DNA of 64,000 nt from Bolinopsis microptera (GCF_026151205.1 NC_087074.1:2604001-2668000); one strand, 5' to 3'. Numbered from the stretch's first letter, positions 35,700 through 49,400 are shown. A program made the numbers and translations. The notes: a model not told the origin generated them from the sequence alone.

Positions 35700-36965
35700 T
35701 AAGTTAGAAAAAAGGGGAGGCCGACTTCCAGGCCCCCCGTCTTACAAGCGCGCGTGGAGTTCAACAAGCTGTGAATTGAAGACCTAACCTGTAGTTAGGG
35801 GGTGCACCATAAAAATAAACTTGCTCGGATTTTGAAAATTTTTGTACCATTGTTTTCTAGAGACTGTGAGAATTTTCACAATACCAAATTCGTCATACCT
35901 TTTTGGAAAGATCATTGAGTTTCGCTTAGGTGCCATATTTGATGGTGCGCGGCTTTTGGAGCAAAATTAGCTGTAAAAGTCGCGTAATTTGTCCAAATTT
36001 GACCAAATTCGTTGATTTTTGTCGTATTATTTGGATATATCTTCAGTTCCTTAAATGAGATCATTCTGAAAATTGGCGACGACCTTCCAATAGGGCTTTC
36101 ACAACTGTCCGAAAAATTTGGTGGATATCGGAGTTGATATAGTGATCAAAATGGGGCAAAATACGCTGCTTTTAGCTGTAACATGATTTCTGATTATAGT
36201 CGGATATGCTTTAAACTTTTCGGACACCTTCCTTGTAAGTCTATGAGTAAGCTTACCAATTTTTGTTGCAATCGGAGGTCGGGAAGGATACTTAATATCT
36301 ATTTGTTTAAAGAAAATTGTGCTGGCCGAAATTAGCGCTAAAAAACCATCCTACAGTCGGCACGCGCGGCTCGCTGTCGATGGCGCACTACCTACTGTAG
36401 TAATATCGCCAGTCAGTAAGGTCTAATGGGTCGCCGAGCTGCGATCAAGGATTGGTATCATGAATTGACATTTTCATGTAATTCAATTTTGTCTAACGTC
36501 GAGATGCTAGATTTACGTTTTATCGTTGCGAAAGCCTTACCTGGGGACCCCAGGCTATTATGTTGTATGTTCATAAACATAATAAAGATTCGGCGGAATG
36601 ACAGGCTGAGCGCCGCCCAGTAACGAAAGCCATGATATTATTGCTGCGTACTTGTGCGCAGCGGGATCACAACGTCAAACCTTGATTTAATTTAAACGAG
36701 TAACATCCATCAACGGCGGAATGACAGGCTGAGCGTCACCCAATAACTTAAGCGCAGCATGTTTCTGGGGCCGTGACCGTATTCAGTATTGCATATAAAC
36801 AAAAGTTAATAAAACAAAAGTAACATAATTGTTTACTTTTTACATATTATATTAGTGTAAACAGACCAAACGTTTAAATGTATGCATGTAATTTTCTATG
36901 CGTGGCACTCAAAATCAAAAACGTAACGCTCATAATTGCTTCGTAACTCAGCGCTCGAAGTTTTC
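35700..36965. repeat. GC-rich interspersed repeat family, copy 1
   Basis: Contains segments recurring at 39880-40480: 'tcaacaagctgtgaa', 'gtagtaatatcgcc', 'ttacctgggga', 'aaagattcggcggaatgacaggctgagc' (first 20 bases at 36586). A second shorter copy of GGCGGAATGACAGGCTGAGC lies at 36714. No coding potential. This is a dispersed repeat of unknown class. Confidence 0.6.
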
Positions 36966-36966
36966 A

Positions 36967-37192
36967 TTAACGGGTGATATACTCGTAAAATATTTGTTCC
37001 ATATATTGGACCGTCGACGAGTCCAACTCGGCGCGCGTCCTGGTAAGTTGTAAACCTACAAAGTTTTCATAACTTTTAATCAAGTAGTGTAAAATTGTAG
37101 GTTTACAACCTACCAGGCCGCGGACGCGCGCCGAGTTGGACTCGTCGACGGTCCAATATATGGAACAGATATTTTACGAGTATCACCCGTTA
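36967..37192. repeat. long inverted repeat (95-bp arms, 34-bp loop)
   Basis: The arm 36967-37061 and the arm 37096-37192 are near-perfect reverse complements, containing GGACCGTCGACGAGTCCAAC and GTTGTAAACCTACAA on the left. The transcript would fold into a very stable hairpin. Related sequence GTCGTCGACGGT occurs near 40025, so it probably belongs to the GC-rich repeat family. Confidence 0.9.
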
Positions 37193-37379
37193 AGTGTAAA
37201 ATTATCGTCCGCGCGTCCGTTATTTTTAACGGTGTTCTGCGCGCCTAAATTGTCATTCACATTTTGTCCGCGCCATGAAATTTTTAATGTTTATACGAAC
37301 ACAATAAAAAATAATTGTGTTTACTAACACAAAAGTTTTATTATATATAATATATGTTATTACAAAACCGGCACCCAGA

Positions 37380-38542
37380 AACCCTATACTTGATACTATT
37401 CAAGGATCCGTTTTGGGCCCCTTGCTTTTTCTTATCTATATAAATGACATCTATAGATGTAGTACATTAGGAAAATTTGTACTATTTGCAGATGACACAA
37501 ACATCTTTGTAGCTGCTGAAACTAAGGAACAAGCATACAAAATAGCGAATGAAATTCTCGACTCTGTGTGCCAATATATGCGCCATAACCTACTGCACAT
37601 TAATGTTAAAAAATCTTGTTACATGTACTTCTCGCCTACTAAACGTAAGACCATTCATAATACTGAAAATGACTTGAATCTAGAAATTGATGGGATCCCG
37701 ATCAAACAGGTTACTGAAACGAAATTTCTATGTGTAATTATTGATGACAAACTGAGTTGGACACCTCATATCGAGAAACTAACTAAGAAATTAAACAGCA
37801 TATGTGGCCGTATTTATCGAATAAAAAACTCCCCCCCAGCCAGCTGTACAAACAGATATACCACACTCTTTTTGAATCTCATCTAGGATACGGTATAACT
37901 GTATGGGGTGGTGTATCAATTAATAAGCTTTCACCGCTATTCCTTGCACAGAAGAAATGTGTCCGAATCTTATTTGGGGACTCGGAAGCATTTAGCGACA
38001 AGTTTAAAACTTGTTCTCGTAGCAGGCCAATCCAGTGCAGTATAAACAAGAAAGGTCAAATATCCAATGAATCAACTATACCTCACATTAAACCGTGTTC
38101 TATATGTATCAGCTTGAGGAAGACTGGTGATAAACAAGCAAGGCCACATCGCTGCCAAATACTTGGGGCAGAATTCCACTCTAGAGAATCAACAAAACCT
38201 ATTTTCCAATCTAAGGAACTAATGACAGTACATAACATATATAGATACAGATGCATTACTGAAACAATGAAGATAGTGAAGAGTCATCAGCCCATATCCA
38301 TGTATTCTCTCTTTAAGAAGTCTGAGCTCAGAGATGACAGATTTGTGACACCACACTCATCTCACAATTTCGCATATAAAGGGGCAAATTTATGGAATAG
38401 GTTTCTTGAGCAGTCAAATGCACGTGGTAAAATAGGTTCACTAGGTTCAATTAAATCCCGATTGAAGCTTTCTATCATGAAGGCTCAACACCAACCTGAC
38501 AATATTAACTGGCAGGACTTAAACTTCAACACTTTCCTATGA
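37380..38542 (+). mobile_element. 5'-truncated LINE reverse transcriptase with one frameshift
   Basis: Starts in RT motif B (IQGSVLGPLLFLIYINDI), then motif C as FADD, FLCVIIDDKLSW, and a frameshift at the C-run near 37832. It continues QIYHTLFESHLGYGITVWGG to a stop at 38542. Upstream RT and endonuclease are absent. Same family as 31170-33330 but diverged. Confidence 0.82.
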
Positions 38543-38599
38543 AAAGACCCCCATTTATATTTATATATTTTAGATTTTACACCTGTCACTCACATCATA

Positions 38600-39880
38600 T
38601 ATGCACCACAAAAGAAAAAAGATTCATTCAATCATTTCAGTATACACTCACTCCACCACACATGCACACAAAACATTAAAGCAGGTTACACGCGGGTGTA
38701 ACGTTCACTTTATTCGAAGGGAAAAATAATACTTTACGTAACGCGCGATTTACGTCTTGGTAGCTAAATTATTCAAGTGCTATTTGTCAGAGCGACACAA
38801 ATGCGCGAGCGCTTGCGCGGCTCACCTATCCAACACTCTTGTTTACATCGTATCAGGCAATGGTTCAGTTTAATTATGGTAAGGGCACAGCCTGTCAAAA
38901 ACCCTTTTCGCATGATCCGTCGACACCGCCTGAAGGTGAATGCATAATAACGGATCATGAACGTACGGAATCAAACGTTAATAAGCTTGCAGCTTCCGAT
39001 GAAAATGTATTTAACTTTGTGTCATGCTTGAATTGGTTTTGGACCTCTTCAATGCTTTTAATTTATTTATTATTGTTATTTGGTATTATGAGCTGATATG
39101 TATATATACATACGGTATCTAAAATTAAGCGTATAGCGAGCATATTTAACAATTTTTAAGCAATAATGTATTGCGAGCAGCTGTAACTTAAATATCGCAT
39201 AAAAATCATATAATTATAACACGAAACTAAAATTTTATTGGAATCTAGGTTAAACTAAGATAAAATTAATATCAGCCCCTTCGCCACTCTCAGCAGTCAA
39301 CCAGGGCTCATAAAAGCTTAACAGCGCCTGGGTCCGTTCACCAACTGTGCTAATGTGAGTGGCGGTGTGGTAAAACCCATTTTAACAGCGTGAATATTTA
39401 TCAAATATAAGCGCGCTAGCTGCTAGCATACTTGTATCATTTAATTTTTAATCAAATTTATTCGGATATATATTTATTGATTATGTATTGAATTGGTGAT
39501 AAATAATAAAATTGTCTTTTCTCAAAAAATTGTCTTTTCTCCTAACGTCTGCTCTATCCAGAGCCCTCTCGCTTGCAGTAGCGCGCGACCGCAGAAGGCA
39601 TCCCAGGAAACTATACTGGCTGGAGCCTAACTTTGAAAGTAAAAGAGATAGAAACGTCTGGTTTTCAATAAAATGTTCGCCTTGTAAAAATAACGTTTCC
39701 CCCCAGGGGGAAATTAAAAACAACGTAGATTTTGAATTATCGCGAAAAGTCATATTTTAGGTCATATAAAACTGCACAGCTTTAACTTTGCAGATTGTTG
39801 TTCTCTGATTGGCTGAATCGTATCACGTGGTACGCGGTACAATTGCATCTTTGGAATGTTTGAAGCGTGCAAATGCAATG
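38600..39880. other. non-coding stretch
   Basis: AT-rich with scattered CGCG-rich patches. Short open frames at 38839 and 39512 show no recognisable similarity. Nothing supported. Confidence 0.4.
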
Positions 39881-41200
39881 AACTCACGAGCGCGCGCGGA
39901 GCTCAACAAGCTGTGAAAAGGCGATCACCCTGTAGTAATATCGCTAGCCGGTAAGGTCTGCTGGGCCTGATATTGGGATACGAAACATGTATCAAAGGCG
40001 CGCCAAGACGCGCACCTAGTTGGAGTCGTCGACGGTTTGACCATTGTTAATGGTCTGGCCCGGCGCGCGCTACTTCGTAGCACCTGCCATCGGGCCATTT
40101 CGAGAAGAAAGCGGCGAGCGCTACTTCGAAGAAATTTAGACGAGTAACATCCGTCAAGACCAAATATAATATTTTACAAATATTGCATGTCAACTCAAGC
40201 TAAAAATGTGTTTCGCAGCGCGCGCTACTTCTGACTTCGTCAAAATGCAAATGTTTACATTTTGGTTTAATGCATTTGATTAACAATCGAGATCGTTGCT
40301 CTGCGAAGCAAAAATGCTTGTTTGCGCGGCGTGTCGAAGTTTGGTATCACATTATACTTTTTATTTTATATTTGGGACCTCTTACCTGGGGAACTCAGGC
40401 TATCATGTTCATAAACAATAAAGATTCGGCGGAATGACAGGCTGAGCTCCGCCCAGTAAGGGACCTTTTGATTGACAATGTCAACCCTGGCCCCTCTAGA
40501 TCGTTGCGTTGCGAATTAGCAAAGCAACTATGTGGTATATTGCTTTAAAATGTTTTCTGTAAGCTGCTGGTTAGCCAATTTGTTACACTAATTTTCAATG
40601 AAAGTTATTCAGATGCTGTTGGATACATAAGGAAGTGCCTTCGTTTCGAAATCCTAAGAACAACAGTGATTTCTGTACGGGGGGGGGGGGGGGGGGACAG
40701 AGGTGCGAGAAAGAACTTTGTTGATATAAACAGTTTAGATTTGAATTTAGAGCCACAAGGCCAAGGTTAATATTCAAATGTTTCTCCAAATATTTGCGAT
40801 AGGGAATATGTTGATTTTTTGAAGGGTTGTTTTTGTATAGGGTCATTGTGACAATTATGTGTATATTGTTTGAATAATTTTATATATTTCTCAATAAAAC
40901 AAGAAATTTTTTCAACGAAACAAGAAATTTAATTTTTAGCACATTTCACAGATTAAAAAGGTGTAAAACAATTTATAAAAATATAATGCTCATTTGGTGT
41001 ATGACTTTTTGTCCTTGACTGTTAGTTTGATTTTGAAGGGACAGGTAACTAACGGGGCAATGAATGTGCTTGACCATGATCTGGCCCGGCGCACGCTACT
41101 TCGTAGCTCGTGCCATCGGGCTTTCGAGAAGAAAGCGGCGCGCGCTACTTCGAAGAAATTTAGACGAGTAACATCAGTCAATGAATGTGCATGCCTGGAA
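39880..41200. repeat. GC-rich interspersed repeat family, copy 2 and fragment
   Basis: 39880-40480 shares several blocks with 35700-36750. The block GCGCGCTACTTCGTAGC with TTCGAGAAGAAAGCGGC and GAAATTTAGACGAGTAACAT occurs at about 40065-40155 and again at about 41085-41175. A run of 18 G lies between (40679-40696). Confidence 0.6.
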
Positions 41201-41478
41201 GCTTTTCCACACACCGAAAAGCTAGTTCAGTTGAGTTTTTAGAGAAAAGGCTCATATTAGGATCAGAAGAAAATTGTTAGCAGACATTAGGGGTTTTGTT
41301 TTTATTTGTTACTATGGGTTGCAGTCTTGTTGTGACAGAAAGTCTACACTATATAGTATGCTCAAGTTTATATTGTGTAGTTTGATGATATAAAATGCAA
41401 CTTCAAGATGGATATTGGAGAGCTGGTGAAAAATTAAGGCCTTTGTATCAATGGTTATATAATAAGCTATAAATATCT

Positions 41479-42375
41479 TAAATTATCAGTGGTCGACTGG
41501 GGCCCCGGCCAAAATCACAACCCCCGGCCCTTCCCGGCCCGGCCAAAATTTGGTAAATTGCCAGGGGTAAACCCCGGCCCCGGCCAATTAATTTAACCCC
41601 GGCCAAAAACCATGCATTTGCCGGGGGCACAGCCGGGGATTTTATAAATGATTTTGGCACATTTAAAAAAAAAAATCAAACACAATTTAATGGTAATTAG
41701 GAGATTTCAAAGTTGAAAAATTTATTGTCTATGTTGAGTATGTTTAAATATAGAAAATACAACATACAGCTTAAATTAGACTACGGCTAGTAACATAAAA
41801 ACCGTGGTTCTTCCTCAGTATGATCAGACATTTCAATTAATCGTCTCCGAGAAATTTGCGATAAAACATACGTAGAAACTAGAAAGTAAAAATACTGCAC
41901 TGCAGCTAAAACTAAGGCTCAACGTAAACTACAGAGCCTACCATTTATGGTAAATTTTTGTGAACTGAGCCATATTTGGATGTGGGATTAATTTTAAATC
42001 CCGAGGTCAAGATAAAGTAGCAGCTGAGGGTTATCCTCAGTTCCGAGTTGAGGATTAGAAATTAAGCATGGATCTCAGGATAATGAGGATTATCCTGAGT
42101 TGGTTCACAGCACGAAGTTGCGGTTTAATCCTCAAGTCGGTGAGGATAAGCCGCACCTTGAGTTTAATTCTTCCCGATTGCATCACACCAGCCTAAATTA
42201 TTGTCAAATTCATGTTTCAATTTCTAACTTCAGTTTGGTAAACTACCCCCGGCCCCGGCAAAATGGAAGATTTCCCGGCCCCGGCCAATTCTCAGTAGTC
42301 AGACCCGGCCCCGGCTATATTGGGGTTCCCCGGCCCCGGTCAGAATCCTGCCCCTGGTCGACCACTGTAAATTAT
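41479..42375. mobile_element. non-autonomous hAT element with perfect 8-bp TSD and CCCCGGCC-rich ends
   Basis: The element spans 41487-42367 (881 bp). The ends CAGTGGTCGAC and GTCGACCACTG are inverted, and identical flanks TAAATTAT lie at 41479-41486 and 42368-42375. Subterminal clusters of CCCCGGCCAAAA occur at both ends. The interior is AT-rich without a transposase. hAT assignment rests on the 8-bp duplication and CAG ends. Confidence 0.9.
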
Positions 42376-43673
42376 ACAGTGCTAATTAAAAATTTCTTTA
42401 TACTTCATTCTCAAATTAAATCTTAAAAATTCAAAAATATGCATTAATTTTATTAAAACCTTTCTCACACATACTTTACTCACAGGACAAGACTTGGAAA
42501 ACACTAGACTAGGGGAATTTCGTTCAGATGTGTGTGGCCAGCAAGTAGTGATCTTTGGAAGACATTTCTACTGGATTAGTGATAGCTAGTCCAGCTAACT
42601 TTGATTTGAGGGAGAATAGGCCATGCTCGAGGTCTAACCATATTGTGTGACCTGTCATGTTGGGAATGAGTAAATACCTGATATTGTCCTTGATGGGCTG
42701 CAAGCTCTCTGCACTATCAGGGATGGTTCTCATCAAATCAAAAATCATATCAGAACACGATTCAGGTTTGATCTGTTAAGGAGCACACTCATTGCACTGA
42801 TGGGAATCAGAGGAAGATCCAGCTCAGCAATGCTGTGCCAGCATCTTGTGGCGTAAGGAATGCCCCGCTGACCCCGCTGTGCAAGGGGAGGGGGGGGGGG
42901 GGGGGGTTGCCAACTTAGGGGCGTGCTAAATCATCATTTTAATGTGGACATTTTGAAAAACTTAACTCAAGTACTAGCAAAATCGTGAGTTATGCTCTAG
43001 AGTCTAAAAACACACTTTTTTAGAGATTTTACTTGTGTATCCTCTTTAATCATCTAATTTTAACTTTATAAAAGGGGAGGGGGTGTCAAGAGGGGGGCAC
43101 TTTTTGGGTGGGGGCGCAACGTTGCAAGACGTATCCTTTAACTTCATCCCTTAGATTGAGATAAGCTTTACGGTCTCCTAGATCACAAAGGGTTGTTCAC
43201 ATATCACATGATCAATTGTTTGGCAAATGTTGCTAATAAATGCTTTATCAACTTATATAGTCAATGAAACAAGAAATTAAATGAAACAGGAAATTTGAGC
43301 ACATTTTACAGAATCAACAAATTTATAACAATTCAGAAAAAATAATGCTCATAATTATAAAGTATAATTAAGTATATTTTTACTAGGTCTTTGAACCTAA
43401 AATTATATTTAAATTAATTAAATATTTATGATGTTGTGTGATGTTTTGTGTCATTATTATTTGATTTGATTTGATTAGATTTAGACATTATGACACTTTT
43501 GGTATTGAGTATATGGTTATTTGATTTCCCCATCTTTCGGTAAAGTGACTTCATATAAAACCTAATAGGACATTTGCCTAGAAGCAGATTCGAAATAAGT
43601 AATAAATTATTAATAAGTAACACATTAATATTGAGAATGATTACATAGTTATTTACAGCGTCCCATGTAAACC

Positions 43674-45690
43674 TTAAAGGACCAGTTAACTGAAAAAAAA
43701 GTTATCCTCATATTTTGACAGATTGTGACAAATAGCAAACTAAGCAACGAGTCGAAATTCCTAAATCTCTAACTGCTCTCTAACGCGTGTAAATAGCGTT
43801 TGTATTATTTTGGCGATGACGTCATAAAGTCCCTTGCGCGCGCAGAAGAGCTCGTGAGACTGTATTTTACAGGTAGAAAATGGACATAATACAATGTTTT
43901 TCCCCGAATAACTCGAAAAGTAAGTAATTTAGGGTACATGTTGCTTCATAAGTTGTATATAAACATGGCCATTCTGCACAGTTTGCACACATTTAAAAAC
44001 CTTTAGGAGCTTCATAGCCCAATTTACCAGATACCCATAGTTTTGCATGATTTCTGGAACCGAAAATCAGTTTTTCGCCAATAACTGAAAAAGTAAGCAC
44101 TTTAAGGCATATGTTTGTTCGTAAGTCATATATTAATATGCTAATTGCGGTTCTTTTGCACCCTGTCTAAAGACTCTATCACGATCCTATCGAAAATGGG
44201 CTCAGCACCACGCCCAAAATGGTTTTTGGCAAATTTCTCGAAAAGTAAGGATTTTAGGCCATGTGTTGCTCAGTAACCCCTATATAAACATGCATATGCC
44301 GCTTCGTTTAAGCCTATTTTGAAGTCTCTACGACCTTCAGAAGCAAGGGGTCGGTTACGTTATTGGGTCAATATGGGCGTGGCCCTCTTGGGTTTTCTCG
44401 ACGGTCAAAAAAATGTCTCCAAACGAAAATCGTTTATTCATAACTTCAGGAAGGTCTGTGCAAAGTTTCGTGAGTATTTGAACATTTGCAGGTTCATTTC
44501 CATAAATGACTGGACTACACAACTTTAGAGTTAACTTTAGAGAAACTCATAAGTCATTCATCTCAAATTAAGCTGTTAGTGTCCATGATCAACCTGTGGC
44601 GACAATGTTTTACGTGAAATGTAAAAATCAGGAGTAATATAAAAAGGGTATTTTTAGATTAAAGTGCAAGCTCATAGTTTTAGAATTGTATAGATTAACG
44701 TTGGTCGTTTAGCCATCTAACAATCGATCGTGCCGTAATATATGGCCAGAGAATAATTAAATAGGGTCTTGGCAATTCTATAGTTGTTCAGTGGGTCGAT
44801 TGACTGAACACGTTTGCACTTGGTATTTAAACTTATCAGTAGTTTATTTATGTTATGTACCGCTGATAATGCAATTAGGATAACAACTAGGTAAGCCGTA
44901 AGTCTAATTCAAAACACACCGTACACTCCAATCAGTATTACTATTTGGTAGACCGGGTATTTTGGCGGGAATTCTGTTCCCACGGCACTGTTATGATAGA
45001 AGCTACTTCTACTAATGGTCCCAGAGGAACGGCCGTAAAGTAGCCAGACTTCTTGTCTCCTGTACTGGCTGACACATGTGGATTAAAGTTAGAAATTTCG
45101 ATATGATATAAATATAATATTACTCTCGGAATTGAACAAACTCCTACTTATCTAGATCCTTTCTAAATTCGTTAGAGTTTCATGGACTGGGGAAAAATAA
45201 TCGGTACAGTCTCCCTGCTTGTGTAATTAAGCAATGAAAACAATCCAAAATTATCACATATGACATAAGTTGTAATAGCAGAAACTTTCTAACCGTACAT
45301 TCACCCGCCACTGTTCAAGAACCTATATCACTGTTTAAAATCCTGACGTGAGCACTGTACATCCAATCAGCTATTCCTTTAGTTAGGATGATAGCCAAAA
45401 CTATAAGGATTTTGGAGAACTAGGGTAATAGTCATAATTTTAAAATTTGAGTGATTTACACGTGTTTTATTGACGATGATAAACATTTGCAATGTATTAC
45501 ACTATGCAAGCGCGCACTGAGGGACTTTATGACGTCACGAGGCCACAGCTTATTATTGCAATAACACGCGTTACACGTACGCTAGAGAATTGGTTCTTTC
45601 GGCGATACGATTCTTTACCAGTTTGTCACAGCTGATTTAAATCTTAGCCAAATTGGAGACTACACATTTTTCAGTTAACTGGTCCTTTAA
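43674..45690. mobile_element. TTAA-flanked DNA transposon (non-autonomous), ending 74 bp before PFN4
   Basis: The element covers 43678-45686 with TTAA on both sides. Its termini are AGGACCAGTTAACTGAAAAA and the exact inverse. Imperfect inversion extends inwards about 170 bases and includes GACGTCATAAAGTCCCT on the left (43817) and its inverse on the right (about 45518-45534). TTAA targets are used by piggyBac and Kolobok elements; which applies is undecided. No transposase seen. The interior has three spaced copies of a CTCGAAAAGTAAG-type motif near 43911, 44086 and 44236. Confidence 0.85.
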
Positions 45691-45760
45691 GTTTATCGAG
45701 AATTTGCTGAGATTAGACTCCTTTATAATTGCTAACCATGCTATCCTCCAGTTGCTCACA

Positions 45761-46162
45761 ATGAATCACTTACAAAGCCTGCTCCAAGATGGTCTGATCT
45801 CAACATCACATGTGGAACACGCTGCTATTATCCGCCGCAAGGACTCATCTCTTCGTGCCTCATCAGTTGGCTTCATGCTAGACCCTGAGGAACTGAGTTG
45901 TATTGTCAAGTTTTTTCGGGAACCTACCTTACTGCGCAGTGAAGGGTTCCACTTGACTAGCACAAACCAGGAGTACCATTGTCTGAGGAGTGACAAGAAC
46001 AGTATCTACGCAAGAGTAGAGGGTGGAAATGAGGGTGGTGTGATCATTGTTAAGACTAACACACTGGTTATCATAGCAACCTACGCTAACAATATGTACC
46101 CTAGTATTTGTGTAGAGGCTGTTGAAAACTTGGCTGATTATTTTAGAGACAAAGCAAAGTGA
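45761..46162 (+). CDS. PFN4: profilin-4
   Basis: Single-exon frame of 133 codons. Profilin-4 is a divergent testis/sperm-type profilin that in mammals acts in acrosome and manchette formation rather than in classic actin binding. The start MNHLQSLLQDGLIS matches the human start MSHLQSLLLDTLL, so I use the internal ATG and not the one at 45653, whose extra 36 codons run through a transposon end. Further matches: HVEHAAIIRRKD, an LRSEGFHL turn, YHCLRSDKNSIYAR, GGVIIVKTNTLVIIATYA and the family hallmark MYPSICVEAVENL. It fills the usual profilin length. AATAAA signals lie near 46395 and at 46653. The gene is followed by PPP1R42 on the same strand 720 bases on. Confidence 0.94.
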   Translation: MNHLQSLLQDGLISTSHVEHAAIIRRKDSSLRASSVGFMLDPEELSCIVKFFREPTLLRSEGFHLTSTNQEYHCLRSDKNSIYARVEGGNEGGVIIVKTNTLVIIATYANNMYPSICVEAVENLADYFRDKAK

Positions 46163-46652
46163 TGATGTTGATCTGTTATTTAATCAGATAGTTGATGATG
46201 ATAATGATGATGATGCCAAGGATTGATGTTCAGAGGTCGAAATACAAACACCAACTCAATTTGAAATTAAAGATATTTTTTGTACATGAGAATGTTAACG
46301 GCAGTAATACCGCAGTAGTCGACATTATCATTTCTTATCAAGATTTCAGATAGAGCTGAAATACCTTGGTAACGATGATCTGTGATCTGTTGAAATAAAT
46401 AAATTATTTCGCCTCCGATTTTTTACAGATCACTGCCTTGTGGTAAGAACTAAGAATAGTAATTTAATCTTTTAATAGACAGTGATTTTTATGGGTGGTT
46501 CAGGTTTCCGAGTAGTCTTGATAATCCAATTTGTAAATACCTAATTATGTTCTGCAGCACTAGTCTGTACAGATTTGTGCCATTGTATACTGTTGTGAAA
46601 GTTCTTTTCTTGTGGAGTGTGGATTCATTGTATTATACTTATATAGATAATA

Positions 46653-46658
46653 AATAAA
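46653..46658 (+). terminator. AATAAA polyadenylation signal, PFN4
   Basis: AATAAA about 490 bases after the PFN4 stop and before the PPP1R42 start. An earlier AATAAATAAA near 46394 is an alternative. Functional use is inferred. Confidence 0.4.
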
Positions 46659-46865
46659 GATCGTGAATGTAAATAATGAATTCGTGTTATGTCAAAATAT
46701 TAGCTCATATAAAAATATAAAAGGGTTAACATTTACCCTATAGTACAATTTTCTTGCCGATCTTAGAAAGTTACAAGTTCACAGTTTGCACATGGCAGTC
46801 TATCGACACGTACGTGAAAACTGACGTGTATCCCCTCCCTTAACGTAGTATTATTTGATCAATAA

Positions 46866-47927
<1,062 letters not shown>

Positions 47928-48790
47928 GAATGTTGTTATTTTCAGTTTTCCCACTTTTCAGAACTTCTGATATCATTTGTGGACTTGCTATTTTTGTCAC
48001 TGTATAAAGCTATCTGGATAGATTTCCCTTTAGAAGCATAAAACAATAAGGTACAGCGTGTGCCCTAAATTGTTTACAAAAATCTGTTCAAGTTCTCAAC
48101 CCGATAATTGCTTCCTGTTCTTTGCATTAAATTTGATTGCGTATTATTACCAAGTAAAGTATTTATTAACTGCTTGTAAATTCAAGTGTGGTTTTATCAC
48201 AGAATTTCGATTAGTAAACGGACGAAAGTCTCTGATAACAGTGTAGTTAATTTTCTGGGGTTTGTTTTGTAACAGATCATTTGAGTGCTGGAACATTATT
48301 AACGTCTTTTTTGTAGAATAATTCACGATTTTATATGAAATTTCGATAAAAGCTGTGATGGTTGAGTATAATCACTGATATTTTTATCTGTAGATACTAG
48401 ATATAGGATAGAGAAATTCGTTTTTTTTTCCAATCTTTTTTAGGTTGATTATAGTAGGTAATATTTGAAAGTTATGATGATGATCTGTTGAATAATTTAA
48501 TGTACGGACGAAACATTAATTTGTGAAAATGGCTTTTTGATGCAACAAAATTTCGTTATGCTGGACAAAAATACGAGTAATTGAAAATGTTAAATGTTAA
48601 AATGAGTGATTTTATTTTCACAATTGTTTCCAAATTAGATATAAAAATTGTATTTAATTGATATAAGTTTGTTTTTCTGGCAGCTACCGACAAATCTAAT
48701 CTCATCACTTCATATATAATACTTCACATATAATACGGAGCAAGGACAAAAGAAAATCGCGAATCGACAAGCGGTCCATTGTTCAATAAC
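47928..48790. other. PPP1R42 downstream region, nothing further seen
   Basis: AT-rich sequence with short meaningless frames; probably 3' untranslated and intergenic DNA. Confidence 0.4.
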
Positions 48791-48810
48791 AAGCAAAACA
48801 TACATACATG

Positions 48811-49146
48811 TTACATGGCGAGATGTCCATCCAAAAGGATTAGTCTGCGTCGACTTTGTATTATACAACTTCGGCGGGTAACATTTCTCCATCCGTTTCG
48901 ATCTGCAGCTAATCTTCTCATACAATCAATCGTGAGTCCATTCTGATCCAATTCCTGCTCAGCATCCTCAATAAATACATCATTTAAGCTCTTGCTAGGC
49001 CTGCCTCTTGATCTCTTCCCATGCTTGGGTTTCCATTCAAGTAGATAGTTGGGTAACCGATCTTCAGGCATTCTACTGACATGTCCAAACCAACGCAGCC
49101 GTTTTGTTGTTATTATGTCAGCTAGAGCAGTTAACAAGCTAAACAC
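48811..49146 (-). mobile_element. LINE C-terminal fragment
   Basis: A 111-codon minus-strand frame carries the typical tail of RTE/CR1-like retrotransposon proteins: KRLRWFGHVSRMPEDRLP, then GKRSRGRPSKS and GLTIDCMRRLAADRNGWR. Only the 3' end of the element is present. The plus-strand side near 48715 carries a short direct repeat of CTTCACATATAATAC-type sequence, perhaps its 3' border. Confidence 0.85.
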
Positions 49147-49254
49147 AAATCAATAACTATAGATCCGACGACGTTTGTGACAAGTATCTAACAAGTGACA
49201 ATCAGTAACAACGCTGATTTCACCTACTGCACAATTTCATAATCCATTGTATGT

Positions 49255-49400
49255 CTAGTAGTCAATTTTATCTCTAGTGGTCAAGTTTTATATGTCTAGT
49301 GGTCAAGTTAATGTCTAGTGGTCAAGTTTTATATGTCTAGTGGTCAAGTTAATGTCTAGTGGTCAAGTTTTATATGTCTAGTGGTCAAATTTATGTGGTC
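49255..49400 (+). repeat. tandem TGTCTAGTGGTCAAGTT repeat
   Basis: Seven or so copies of TGTCTAGTGGTCAAGTT with alternating spacers (TTATA or AA), followed by a degenerate TATGTGGTCAA tail. Confidence 0.9.

Noticed and set aside
45653..45760. Upstream ATG as the start of profilin-4
   Set aside because: The extra 36 codons run through the inverted repeat of the TTAA element; the internal ATG aligns with the known profilin-4 start.
48811..49146. Independent host gene on the minus strand
   Set aside because: RWFGHVSRMPEDRLP and GKRSRGRPSKS are standard retrotransposon tail sequence.
49255..49400. CRISPR-like spaced repeats
   Set aside because: The spacers are themselves repeats of two types and only a few bases long.
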